From Candidatus Fluviicola riflensis (GTDB lineage: Bacteria > Bacteroidota > Bacteroidia > Flavobacteriales_D > Crocinitomicaceae): 64,000 nt of DNA. A program made the position numbers and the translations under genes. Positions 27,138-35,312 of this stretch are shown piece after piece; the first letter of the stretch is position 1; every line of letters starts with the position of its first letter. A model generated the notes under the pieces. The model did no database searches, was not told where the DNA came from, and saw only the letters and a list, made by a program, of their open reading frames with translations. The stretch covers positions 1,538,641-1,602,640 of the forward strand of contig CP022585.1 in the NCBI GenBank assembly GCA_002243285.1. The letters run 5' to 3'.

Positions 27138-27818
27138 TCAGTTCTCACCGTTAAAATTCCAATCCCGGTAAAAGTCTTCGACAAAATTTTCCATTAATTG
27201 ATGGCGTCTTTCACCCATTTCCTTTGCTGTTTTTGTGTGGAGCCTGTCTTTTAAAAGAAGTAGTTTTTCGTGAAAATGGTTCATCGTGTGACTTTTATCA
27301 GAGCTGTAAGCTTCAAAAGTAGCATGTTGCGTCGGAAGTTCATTCGGAGAAAAGAAAGGCCTGTTTCGGCTTCCTCCAAAGTGGAAAGCCCTTGCTATTC
27401 CTATCGCTCCCATGGCATCTAACCGATCAGCATCCCGAACAATTTGCATCTCGAGACTTGTTGCTTTGTCTGGCACTCCGGCTCCTTTAAAAGAAACACC
27501 ATCCACGATTTCGGCGACTTTTGCAGCAAACGCAGGCTCGTGCCCCAAATCGTTTAGAATCTCTCGCGTTACTCTTCCGCCATCGTTTAAGATTCCACCA
27601 TTCAACTTATGGTCGGAAATATCGTGAAGAAGGCTTGCACAGGAAACCAACATCAGATCGCCACCTTCTTTTGATTGCAGGAATACGGCTAGTTGATAAA
27701 CCCGTTCGATGTGATACCAGTCGTGATCTGCACCATGACTCGTGAAACGCTCTTTAACAAGCTCTTTGAGAGAATCGAGTTGAGTTAATTGAGATTCGGA
27801 AAGTGATTGTTGTTTCAT
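27138..27818 (-). CDS. HD domain phosphohydrolase (YedJ-like)
   Basis: A 226-residue HD-superfamily protein. Metal ligands: His in HDWYHIERV, the HD pair in LLHDISDHK and the Asp in IVRDADRLDAMGAIGIARA, the layout of small YedJ/YpgQ-type hydrolases acting on nucleotides or other phosphoesters. It lies 54 bases upstream of the ROK gene on the same strand; a separate promoter-like sequence precedes ROK, so co-transcription is uncertain. Substrate unknown. Confidence 0.88.
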   Translation of the reverse strand: MKQQSLSESQLTQLDSLKELVKERFTSHGADHDWYHIERVYQLAVFLQSKEGGDLMLVSCASLLHDISDHKLNGGILNDGGRVTREILNDLGHEPAFAAKVAEIVDGVSFKGAGVPDKATSLEMQIVRDADRLDAMGAIGIARAFHFGGSRNRPFFSPNELPTQHATFEAYSSDKSHTMNHFHEKLLLLKDRLHTKTAKEMGERRHQLMENFVEDFYRDWNFNGEN

Positions 27819-27864
27819 TGATAATGCAAAAGTGTAAAGCTACTTAATTTGGGTCTTAAAATAA

Positions 27865-27910
27865 CCGTTTCGTAACCGCGTGTCCGTTTCAGACACCGTT
27901 AAAACACTTA
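27865..27910. repeat. dispersed intergenic hairpin repeat, copy 4
   Basis: CCGTTTCGTAACCGCGTG and the flanking TCAG...AAACACTTA match copy 1 at 6856-6903 closely. Confidence 0.55.
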
Positions 27911-27944
27911 TTGTTGAAACCGTTTATTAATTCTACGCTTCAAT

Positions 27945-27974
27945 TTGCAGATTAAAATGAAATAGCTATCTTTG
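27945..27974 (+). promoter_or_regulatory. promoter of rpsP-rimM
   Basis: TTG at 27945-27947, 19 bases, TATCTTTG at 27967-27974: a textbook Bacteroidota promoter. The leader of about 70 bases contains a small hairpin (GGGGGT / ACCTCC around 28019-28034) shortly before the start codon that could affect translation. Confidence 0.8.
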
Positions 27975-28049
27975 CACCCCTGTCTGGCATTCAGTCAGGT
28001 TATTATTCATTATTAAACGGGGGTTTCGCACCTCCACTAATAAACAATT

Positions 28050-28763
28050 ATGGCAACACGTATTAGATTGCAACGTCACGGTAAAAAAGGAAAACCAGTT
28101 TTCCATTTAGTAGTGGCAGATTCTCGCGCAAAACGCGATGGAAAATTTATTGAGAAATTGGGTGTGTACGACCCGAACACTAATCCTGCAACAATCGAAA
28201 TCAATTTCGATAGCACGTTAGGATGGGTTCAAACCGGTGCAGAAATGTCTGACACTGCTCGTGCAATTCTTTCTTACAAAGGTATTTTGTTCAAAAATCA
28301 CTTGTTGAAGGGAATTGCGAAAGGTGCTCTTACAGCAGAACAGGTAGAAGCAAAGTTTGCTGCCTGGGAAGCTGAAAAAGCTGGTAAAATTCAGGGTAAA
28401 GTTGAAGGACTTGGTAAAAACGCTGAAGCTGATAAAGTTGCTCGTTTGAAAGCAGAAACTGAAGCGAATGCTGCCAAAGCAAAAGCTATTGAAGCTAAAA
28501 ACACTCCTGAAGTAGAAGAAGTTGCTGAAGAAGCAGCTCCTGAAGCAGAAGACACAACTGAAGCTCCTGTTGCTGAGGTAAATGAAGTGGAAGAAACTGT
28601 TGCGGAAGAAGCTCCGGTTGCTGAGGTAGTTGAAGAAGCTCCTGTTGCAGCTGAGGAAGTTCCTGCGGTTGAAGAAACTCCTGCTGTAGCTGAGGAAGCT
28701 CCGGCGGCTGAAGAAACACCTGCAGCTGAAGAGCCAACGGCTGAAGGAGAAGCTAAGGCTTAA
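28050..28763 (+). CDS. rpsP: 30S ribosomal protein S16 with long acidic Ala/Glu tail
   Basis: The first 80 or so residues are S16 (MATRIRLQRHGKKGKPVFHL, ADSRAKRDGKFIEKLGVYDP). The protein continues to 237 residues, against about 80-90 for the basic family. After a charged Ala/Lys-rich helix (to about residue 150) comes a low-complexity tail of about 85 residues made of Ala, Glu, Pro, Val (EEAPVAEVVEEAPVAAEEVP type). S16 extensions are common in Bacteroidota, but this one is long and strongly acidic. The tail codons are repetitive and may vary between strains. It precedes rimM by 14 bases. Confidence 0.96.
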   Translation: MATRIRLQRHGKKGKPVFHLVVADSRAKRDGKFIEKLGVYDPNTNPATIEINFDSTLGWVQTGAEMSDTARAILSYKGILFKNHLLKGIAKGALTAEQVEAKFAAWEAEKAGKIQGKVEGLGKNAEADKVARLKAETEANAAKAKAIEAKNTPEVEEVAEEAAPEAEDTTEAPVAEVNEVEETVAEEAPVAEVVEEAPVAAEEVPAVEETPAVAEEAPAAEETPAAEEPTAEGEAKA

Positions 28764-28777
28764 TTTATTTTAAAAGT

Positions 28778-29305
28778 ATGCAGCAATCTGATTGCTTCCA
28801 ACTTGGTTATATTGCGAAACTTCACGGATTTAAAGGTGAAGTTTCGCTTTTTTTGGATGTTACCAATCCAGCCGATTACGCTTCTCTAGACGCTTTTTTC
28901 ATTGAATTGAATGGCCATCTGACTCCTTTTTTCGTTCAATCTTTCCAACTTAAAAACAAAGGTTTTGCTGCGGTAAAGCTTGAGGGTGTCGATTCTGAAA
29001 ATGATGCAAAAGTACTTTTGCGAAAAAGTTGTTACCTCCCGTTATCGCTTCTACCAGAATTAGACGATAAGCATTTTTATGATCACGAGGTTATTGATTT
29101 TACTGTTGTTGATACTGTAGCCGGAGAAGTTGGTAAATTAGTTCAGGTAATTGATCTTTCTGTAAATCCTTTATTGCAAGTAATGAACGGCGAAAAGGAA
29201 ATTCTCATTCCATTTGTAGATGGCCTTATTCAACGGGTTGACCGAGCAGAGAAAACACTTTATATCAAAGCCCCGGAAGGCTTAATTGAGATGTATCTTT
29301 CATAA
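28778..29305 (+). CDS. rimM: ribosome maturation factor RimM
   Basis: A 175-residue RimM that binds S19 and helps 30S head assembly. The N-terminal domain shows GYIAKLHGFKGEVSL; the PRC-barrel half shows FYDHEVIDFTVVD and EILIPFVDGLIQRVD. It lies in the usual rpsP-rimM order, though the trmD and rplS genes that often follow are replaced here by a tRNA methyltransferase gene starting right after the stop. Confidence 0.95.
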   Translation: MQQSDCFQLGYIAKLHGFKGEVSLFLDVTNPADYASLDAFFIELNGHLTPFFVQSFQLKNKGFAAVKLEGVDSENDAKVLLRKSCYLPLSLLPELDDKHFYDHEVIDFTVVDTVAGEVGKLVQVIDLSVNPLLQVMNGEKEILIPFVDGLIQRVDRAEKTLYIKAPEGLIEMYLS

Positions 29306-30022
29306 ATGAGTTCGTTTCAGTTCAAAGAGTTCGCTATACGACAATCGAATTCTGCCATGAAAGTAGGGACTGACGCGATGGTTCTGGGTTCAATTTGCAC
29401 ATTCCCCAAGTCACCAAAAAATCTGTTGGACATTGGAACCGGAACCGGGGTACTTTCATTAATGCTAGCTCAACGATTTAAACCAAATACCATCACTGCC
29501 GTAGAAATCGATCAATCAGCCTCGAATGATGCGTTGTATAATTTTAGCCAATCACCCTTTTCCTCTAAATTAACTCTTGTAAATGAGGATATCCGATTCT
29601 TGAATACCACAGAGTCTTTTGAAGCGATAATCAGTAATCCTCCATTCTTTGAAAATAGTTCCAAAAGTGATTCCGGACAGCGAAATTTAGCCCGGCACAC
29701 CGACTATCTCTCCTATTTAGCCCTTCTTCAAATAGCTGCTTCTTTATTAACTTCCGATGGACTTCTTTGGATCATTGTTCCTTTCGAATCGTTTAGTTTA
29801 CTGTGTAATTTAGGAAAAAAGAATGGCTTATTTGTTTTTCATAGCGTGACTATTAATGGAAAACCGGATAAACCAATCAGGATGGTTATTGCGTTCTCAA
29901 AAACAGCGTCTGCATCAACTACTGCTGAATTAACGATCAGAGACAATTCAGGAAATTATACCGAGTCCTACATTGATTTAACCAGATCATTCCATGCCGT
30001 TGATTTGTCAAAATCAAGGTAG
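29306..30022 (+). CDS. trmN6: tRNA1(Val) (adenine(37)-N6)-methyltransferase
   Basis: A 238-residue class I SAM methyltransferase with FKEFAIRQSNSAMKVGTDAMVLG at the N-terminus, the SAM motif LLDIGTGTGVLSLMLAQR, and the N6-adenine catalytic motif NPPF (AIISNPPFFENS). This is the YfiC/TrmN6 pattern. It begins immediately after the rimM stop codon and is probably the last gene of the rpsP operon. Confidence 0.92.
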   Translation: MSSFQFKEFAIRQSNSAMKVGTDAMVLGSICTFPKSPKNLLDIGTGTGVLSLMLAQRFKPNTITAVEIDQSASNDALYNFSQSPFSSKLTLVNEDIRFLNTTESFEAIISNPPFFENSSKSDSGQRNLARHTDYLSYLALLQIAASLLTSDGLLWIIVPFESFSLLCNLGKKNGLFVFHSVTINGKPDKPIRMVIAFSKTASASTTAELTIRDNSGNYTESYIDLTRSFHAVDLSKSR

Positions 30023-30054
30023 AAGCGGAGAATACCAGCGATTGAACTTTAAAG

Positions 30055-30615
30055 TCAACTAATCGACTTTAGAATATTCGAAATCTCTTCCTGAATATCT
30101 TTTCCTTTATTGTCGTTATACCACTTTTGCAAACTAACCTTAAATGTTTCAAGATCTGCTTTTTCATCTAAAAGTTTACGATAAAGCACCTGGCATTCAG
30201 CTGGCCTTGGCCCCCAAGTAGCCAAATCGTTTCCTGTTTGATTGCGAATGATCAATTTAGGAATTGCTTTTCCACCATTGGTTAAATAATCATTAATTTG
30301 AAATGGTTCCTGGTCACGAAGTTCATAATCAACCGTAATCAAAGGGTTCAAATCCGCAATCATCTGTAAGAATGGTACAATGTGCGAAGCATCTCCACAC
30401 CATGGCTCTGTAATAATCAACCAGTGCTGCGGTATTATAATTCCGGCTATTGTTTGCCTGATTTCCGGCATTAGTTCACCATGCTTTAACCAACGATTCA
30501 TTCTCGACCAATTTAATTTGGCGTAATTGAGATAATCGGGATTATCATAAGGATAGAAAGGTGTTTCCTGAACCAGTATATCTTCGAAATAAGCTAAATA
30601 AGCTTGAAAAGTCAT
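30055..30615 (-). CDS. thioredoxin-fold protein with a single active-site cysteine
   Basis: A 186-residue cytoplasmic protein of the family annotated as thioredoxin family protein in Bacteroidota. The active-site position reads EPWCGDASH, so the resolving Cys of CxxC is missing, as in related members. GKAIPKLIIRN supplies the cis-Pro. The role is unknown; without the second Cys it cannot act as a classical dithiol reductase. It converges on the tRNA methyltransferase gene. Confidence 0.82.
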   Translation of the reverse strand: MTFQAYLAYFEDILVQETPFYPYDNPDYLNYAKLNWSRMNRWLKHGELMPEIRQTIAGIIIPQHWLIITEPWCGDASHIVPFLQMIADLNPLITVDYELRDQEPFQINDYLTNGGKAIPKLIIRNQTGNDLATWGPRPAECQVLYRKLLDEKADLETFKVSLQKWYNDNKGKDIQEEISNILKSIS

Positions 30616-30782
30616 TTTTCTTCTGTATTATTTCAAGATCGAAAGTACACATAAGTTCTTTTCCGTACTTAGCCACTCTTGACTTTCATTCAATTGGAAC
30701 GGTTTCAACGATTTCTCTTCTCCATCTTTTTATGTATTTTCTTGATTTTTACCGATAAAAATGTGAAGCTGACAAAATAAAC

Positions 30783-30845
30783 AGGGGGTGTTCATAAAAA
30801 ATTACATGAAATTTTGATTTACCCCCTCTAAAAAAGATACCTTTG
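30783..30845 (+). promoter_or_regulatory. glnN promoter region with a G/C-run dyad
   Basis: TACCTTTG at 30838-30845 is the -7 box, with TTTTG about 21 bases upstream. AGGGGGT (30783-30789) and ACCCCCT (30821-30827) form a widely spaced dyad bracketing the -33 region, a possible operator or hairpin for nitrogen control. Confidence 0.5.
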
Positions 30846-30863
30846 CATCAAATTTTTGATTTC

Positions 30864-33050
30864 ATGGCAACAAAACGACTGCAAGCGTATCAGGATGTAC
30901 TCAATCGTACACCAAAACCCATCGAATATGATGGAAAAGTATCGGATCTTTTCGGTAAAAATGTATTTCACACAGAAATCATGCGTGAATACCTTCCGTC
31001 GGATGCGTATAAATCGATGGTTGAATCCATTCAGAACGGTACGCGATTAGATCGTAAAATGGCTGATCAGGTGGCTTCGGCTATGAAAGATTGGGCGTTG
31101 ACAAAAGGCGCCACACATTATACACACTGGTTTCAGCCGCTTACAGGTACAACTGCCGAAAAACACGATGCGTTCTTCAAACCGGTTGGCCCGGGTAGAG
31201 CAATCGAGCGTTTTGATGGTGATTTGCTGGTACAGCAGGAACCGGACGCGTCTTCATTCCCGAACGGTGGAATCAGAAATACCTTCGAAGCTCGTGGTTA
31301 CACTGCTTGGGATCCATCTTCTCCGGCATTTGTGATCGGTAAAACATTGTGTATTCCAACGATCTTCATTTCCTATACAGGCGAATCGCTGGATTACAAA
31401 ATGCCGTTGTTGAAAGCATTGCACGCGGTTGATCAAGCTGCAGTTGAGGTTTGCCAGTATTTCGATAAAAACGTCGATAAAGTAAATGCAACATTGGGTT
31501 GGGAACAGGAATATTTTCTGGTTGATCAATCGTTGTTTAACTGCCGTCCGGATTTGATGATGACCGGTCGCGCATTGTTTGGTCACGCTCCGGCAAAAGG
31601 CCAGCAATTGGACGATCATTATTTTGGTTCTATTCCGGAACGCGTTACGGCCTTCATGCGTGAGTTTGAAACGGAAGCCATTTTGTTGGGAATCCCGGTA
31701 ACTACACGCCACAATGAGGTAGCTCCAAACCAATTTGAATGCGCCCCGATTTTCGAAGAATGTAATCTTGCAAACGACCACAATCTCTTGTTGATGGACA
31801 TTCTTGAAAAAGTAGCACGTAAGCACGATTTCCGTGTGTTACTGCACGAAAAGCCGTTTGCAGGAGTAAATGGTTCAGGAAAACACAACAACTGGTCGTT
31901 GAGTACCAATACCGGCGTAAACTTGTTAGCTCCGGGTAAAAATCCGAAAACCAATCTTCAGTTTCTCACATTCTTTGTAAATACGATCAAAGCGATTCAC
32001 GACAATGCCGATTTGTTACGTGCTTGTATCGCATCCGCTGGAAATGACCACCGTTTGGGCGCCAATGAAGCTCCGCCGGCTATTATTTCAACTTTCATCG
32101 GAACACAGTTGTCTTCTGCCTTGGATGAGTTGGAAAAAAGCGTGAAAGCTGGTAAAATGACACCGGAAGACAAAACCGAGTTGAAACTGAATATCGGTAA
32201 AATTCCGCAAATTATGTTGGACAATACCGACCGTAACCGTACATCACCATTTGCATTTACCGGAAATAAATTCGAATTCCGTGCCGTAGGTTCTTCTGCC
32301 AACTGCGCGCACGCTATGATCGTATTGAATACCATTATGGCGAAGCAATTGCAGGATTTCAAAAAGAGCGTTGATGCCCGCATCGATAAAGGTGAGGCGA
32401 AAGATGAAGCTATTTTGAAAGAATTGCAGCAGCTGATCAAAGATTCCAAGAAAATTCGTTTCGAAGGAAACGGTTACGGCGACGAATGGGTGAAAGAAGC
32501 TGCGAAACGCGGTTTGTCGAACCTGAAAGATACGCCTCGTGCGTTGAAAATCTGGAGCGATAAAAAAGTAGCCAAATTGTTCAACGATATGAACGTGTTG
32601 ACTCCGCGTGAGCTGGAAGCACGACAGGAAATTGAGTTTGAAAGCTATATTTTGAAAATGCAGATCGAAGCCCGTTTGATGGGAGATTTGGTGCAAACGC
32701 ATATTATACCTGCTGTAGTTGAATACCAAAACCGGTTGATTCTAAATATCCAGGGAATGATTTCCATTATGGGCGAGAAAGCAGGAAAAGCTGCCGCTCA
32801 AAGTCAGATGCAGTTGGTTGAGAAGATTTCAAATCACCTCAATAAGATGAAATCGACCTGTGATATCATGTTGCAGGCACGCAAGGAAGCCAATAAAATT
32901 GAGCATGCCGAAGAAAAAGCGTTGGCTTACTGCGATAAAGTAAAGGTGTATTTCGACGAGATTCGCTACAATGCTGACAAGCTTGAATTGTTGGTTGACG
33001 ACGAATTGTGGCCGTTGCCGAAATTCCGCGAAATGTTGTTTACGCGATAA
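30864..33050 (+). CDS. glnN: glutamine synthetase type III
   Basis: A 728-residue GS III (about 700 residues, much longer than types I and II), making glutamine from glutamate, ammonia and ATP as a dodecamer. Typical blocks include ATHYTHWFQPLTGTTAEKHD, DGDLLVQQEPDASSFPNGG, GWEQEYFLVD, TRHNEVAPNQFECAPIFEE, VNGSGKHNNWSLST and LGANEAPPAII. The start at 30864 follows the promoter box and gives the conserved N-terminus; an upstream in-frame codon overlaps the promoter. Terminated by a strong hairpin. Confidence 0.96.
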   Translation: MATKRLQAYQDVLNRTPKPIEYDGKVSDLFGKNVFHTEIMREYLPSDAYKSMVESIQNGTRLDRKMADQVASAMKDWALTKGATHYTHWFQPLTGTTAEKHDAFFKPVGPGRAIERFDGDLLVQQEPDASSFPNGGIRNTFEARGYTAWDPSSPAFVIGKTLCIPTIFISYTGESLDYKMPLLKALHAVDQAAVEVCQYFDKNVDKVNATLGWEQEYFLVDQSLFNCRPDLMMTGRALFGHAPAKGQQLDDHYFGSIPERVTAFMREFETEAILLGIPVTTRHNEVAPNQFECAPIFEECNLANDHNLLLMDILEKVARKHDFRVLLHEKPFAGVNGSGKHNNWSLSTNTGVNLLAPGKNPKTNLQFLTFFVNTIKAIHDNADLLRACIASAGNDHRLGANEAPPAIISTFIGTQLSSALDELEKSVKAGKMTPEDKTELKLNIGKIPQIMLDNTDRNRTSPFAFTGNKFEFRAVGSSANCAHAMIVLNTIMAKQLQDFKKSVDARIDKGEAKDEAILKELQQLIKDSKKIRFEGNGYGDEWVKEAAKRGLSNLKDTPRALKIWSDKKVAKLFNDMNVLTPRELEARQEIEFESYILKMQIEARLMGDLVQTHIIPAVVEYQNRLILNIQGMISIMGEKAGKAAAQSQMQLVEKISNHLNKMKSTCDIMLQARKEANKIEHAEEKALAYCDKVKVYFDEIRYNADKLELLVDDELWPLPKFREMLFTR

Positions 33051-33077
33051 GCGATTCTGAATAAAAAATAAGTGTAG

Positions 33078-33116
33078 CCCTTTTCGTCCGCCTCAGGCAG
33101 ATGGAGAGGGTTTTTT
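33078..33116 (+). terminator. rho-independent terminator of glnN
   Basis: A 15-base stem (33078-33092 with 33096-33110; one mismatch, some G-T pairs, loop TCA) followed by six T. Confidence 0.85.
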
Positions 33117-33268
33117 CGTTACAAATGAGTCTGCTGCCCTTTATTTACGGACTTTGTTTTGGAAGTGTATCAGCCTCAGACTGACTAAAAGTTGCCAATT
33201 TGAAATGCTTAAAAGACTGAAATTTTAGAATTCTCTCGGGAAAATTTCCGTACAAAATTTCCAAATTG

Positions 33269-33311
33269 GTCAATTTCCAAATTTGCCATATGGTAAATTT
33301 GGAAATTTGAC
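33269..33311. repeat. AT-rich palindrome
   Basis: GTCAATTTCCAAATTTGCC and its near complement flank a central ATAT; one mismatch and one single-base gap. Partial copies of AAATTTCCAAATT lie just upstream. Confidence 0.6.
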
Positions 33312-33395
33312 ATTTTGCACACCATAAATTGCCCAAATCAATTTTATCATGAACCTTTTTTACTATCGGCTGTAATATCTATCAAATCAAGCAAC

Positions 33396-34001
33396 ATGAT
33401 CAAAATAGGCATCTTACTATTTCTCCTTTCTCCAATTGCCATTTCGGCACAAACCGCCCTGATCTCTCACAAAAGCCATAGCGGGAACAAGAGGAGTTTT
33501 AGTGCGTCTTTTTCACGTAATTTCGGAGAAGCAAGGCCGGAAAACCTTGGCACTTTCGGAATTCCTCCTATGCGGATGGTTGCGGTTACCAAGCTCAGTG
33601 ACTCTACCGTTTTGATGAAAAATGCGCGTTGGGAGGGAAGTGAATTTTCAGAGGATACATTTTATCATCACCCGATTCTCAACGATCCGAATATGACGGT
33701 TGATAGCCTGAAAATGATGTTCGGTGAAGAAGTAGAGTTTATCAACTTCGAGCCGAAGAAAATAGAAGACGAGCAAAATAATGCACTATCGATTTCTCCG
33801 GAGGAGTACAAAGCACCGCCCGGACAAGAACATCTTCCAGGTTTAGGGATTCCGGAAAAGGAAAAACAGAAGAAAAGACACAAACGTCGCAAGAGTGAAG
33901 TTGGCTTGATTTTGCTGATCGGAGGCGGAACATTTCTTGGCTTCGCCTGGTTGAGTAAACGAAGCAACAAACGACAAAAGCGGGTGGCGGTTTATGCGTA
34001 A
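33396..34001 (+). CDS. envelope protein of unknown function with C-terminal membrane segment
   Basis: A 201-residue protein starting with a signal peptide (MIKIGILLFLLSPIAISAQ), a polar middle region, a basic stretch (KEKQKKRHKRRKSE) and a C-terminal hydrophobic segment VGLILLIGGGTFLGFAWL. The start at 33396 is chosen because it opens the signal peptide. It overlaps the next membrane-protein gene by eight bases, so the pair probably works together. I do not recognise the family. Confidence 0.7.
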   Translation: MIKIGILLFLLSPIAISAQTALISHKSHSGNKRSFSASFSRNFGEARPENLGTFGIPPMRMVAVTKLSDSTVLMKNARWEGSEFSEDTFYHHPILNDPNMTVDSLKMMFGEEVEFINFEPKKIEDEQNNALSISPEEYKAPPGQEHLPGLGIPEKEKQKKRHKRRKSEVGLILLIGGGTFLGFAWLSKRSNKRQKRVAVYA

Positions 34002-35130
34002 TTACGTTCGGTGGAGTTTATTGGCTACTCTTTGCTGGTGGTTGATTTTAGTTCCAAAGCACTACTATTTATTTTCGATCATTACGCAACCGGTTCAGAA
34101 ACTGGTCTTTGGATTCAACGATACGCTTTTCGGGGAATTACCCTACCGGGAAGACAGTTCGGGTATGTATTTATTGATCCTGATAGCACCGGTATTGGGA
34201 TTTTTGTTTGGTTTAATCGCTTTTCTCCCTGTAGTAAAACGACTCACTTTTCGTACTGATAGAACCGCTCTCGTTGTGATGCGTTATTACCTGGTGCTCG
34301 AATTGTGGGAATATGGCTGGATCAAGCTCACCAAAATGCAGTTTTACCTTCCGGAACCGAATACCGTTTATACTCAGCTGGGCGCTTTATCAAAAGATAT
34401 TGCTTACTGGTCGGTGATGGGTAGCAGCCCGTCGTATGTCATTTTTATGGGAGTAATGGAATTGATTGCCGGTTCGCTGATCGTGATCAAACGCACGCGA
34501 TTTATAGGTTTATTGCTCGCTTTGGGGATTTTTATCAATGTAGTAATGGTGAACTTTTCCTTCGATATTTCGGTGAAATTATTCAGTATTTCACTCCTGT
34601 TTTTTACTGTTGTATTATTGCTGCAGTTTCCGGATCAATGGCGAATGTTATTGCAGCTTCCGGTAAAATCAAAACCGCTTCGGCTAACCCAGGAACGGCC
34701 ATATTATAGATGGGGGAGAGCGCTGGTTTTATCTCTTTTTGTGGTCGAATCGGTTTATCCGTCGATTATCACCGGAAGCATGAACGATGATGATTTGCCC
34801 CGGCCTGATTATCATGGAGCATACAGTGTGGCAGAACATTCCAACCTGACTCGGGTATACGTTCACCGCCAGGATTATGTGATTTTTGAAAACAAACAGC
34901 ACGACCATTTGAGCTTGAAAATCGTTTCGAAAACAACGGGTGAATTAAACCTGATCGATGAAGAGACCAAAGCGCAAAGTAAATTGTCGATCCGAAAAAC
35001 GAGTCACGGATTTTGGGCACTCTGGCAGGGCGATTCCCACAACGATACCTTGTTCCTGCGGCCTCTTCCATACCGTGAATTACCGCTTGTTGAAAGTTCA
35101 TTTCATTGGTTTTCAGATGAATATCATTGA
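33994..35130 (+). CDS. polytopic membrane protein, DoxX/HTTM-like, unknown function
   Basis: A 378-residue inner-membrane protein with about six to seven hydrophobic segments in the first 220 residues and one more near 245, followed by a soluble C-terminal domain of about 120 residues (YSVAEHSNLTRVYVHRQDY, KTSHGFWALWQGDS). The segment MRYYLVLELWEYGWIKLTKM resembles DoxX-type quinone-associated or growth-related membrane proteins. The GTG/ATG region at 33994 overlaps the previous gene. Function is unknown. Confidence 0.65.
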   Translation: MRNYVRWSLLATLCWWLILVPKHYYLFSIITQPVQKLVFGFNDTLFGELPYREDSSGMYLLILIAPVLGFLFGLIAFLPVVKRLTFRTDRTALVVMRYYLVLELWEYGWIKLTKMQFYLPEPNTVYTQLGALSKDIAYWSVMGSSPSYVIFMGVMELIAGSLIVIKRTRFIGLLLALGIFINVVMVNFSFDISVKLFSISLLFFTVVLLLQFPDQWRMLLQLPVKSKPLRLTQERPYYRWGRALVLSLFVVESVYPSIITGSMNDDDLPRPDYHGAYSVAEHSNLTRVYVHRQDYVIFENKQHDHLSLKIVSKTTGELNLIDEETKAQSKLSIRKTSHGFWALWQGDSHNDTLFLRPLPYRELPLVESSFHWFSDEYH

Positions 35131-35210
35131 GTTTTTTAAGTTTTGTGAGTTCCTGGGTTTTGTTTAACTCAAAAACTTACCAACTATTAAACTCACCAAC
35201 TGTCAAACTC
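35131..35210. repeat. inverted and direct repeats of AACTCA-type words
   Basis: AAGTTTTGTGAGTT is partly complementary to AACTCAAAAACTT downstream, and the right side repeats ACTCACCAACT / AACTCAAAAA. It may act as a weak terminator after the membrane-protein pair. Confidence 0.45.
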
Positions 35211-35277
35211 AAAAAAAATCAAAAACTACAGTTTTAAATTAATCACGAAGAAAAGGATCGCGCTGTTATTTAATAGC

Positions 35278-35285
35278 TATATTTG
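35278..35285 (+). promoter_or_regulatory. -7 element TATATTTG before the response regulator gene
   Basis: TATATTTG matches TAnnTTTG and lies 27 bases before the ATG at 35313. Confidence 0.5.
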
Positions 35286-35312
35286 CTCTGTTTATAATCG
35301 ATCTTAATAAGG

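Larger units (their letters stand above)
33051..33395. other. gene-free gap after glnN
   Basis: Contains the glnN terminator (33078-33116) and an AT-rich stretch of repeated AATTTCCAAATTT words ending in a long near-perfect palindrome (33269-33311). No credible gene; an in-frame extension of the next gene into this gap from 33315 is not supported. Confidence 0.6.

Noticed and set aside
28495..28737. Leu/Gln-rich frame on the minus strand
   Set aside because: It is the antisense of the Glu/Ala tail of S16; composition alone keeps it open and it has no start context.
31254..31826. 190-codon minus-strand frame
   Set aside because: Antisense of glutamine synthetase III, which is strongly supported.
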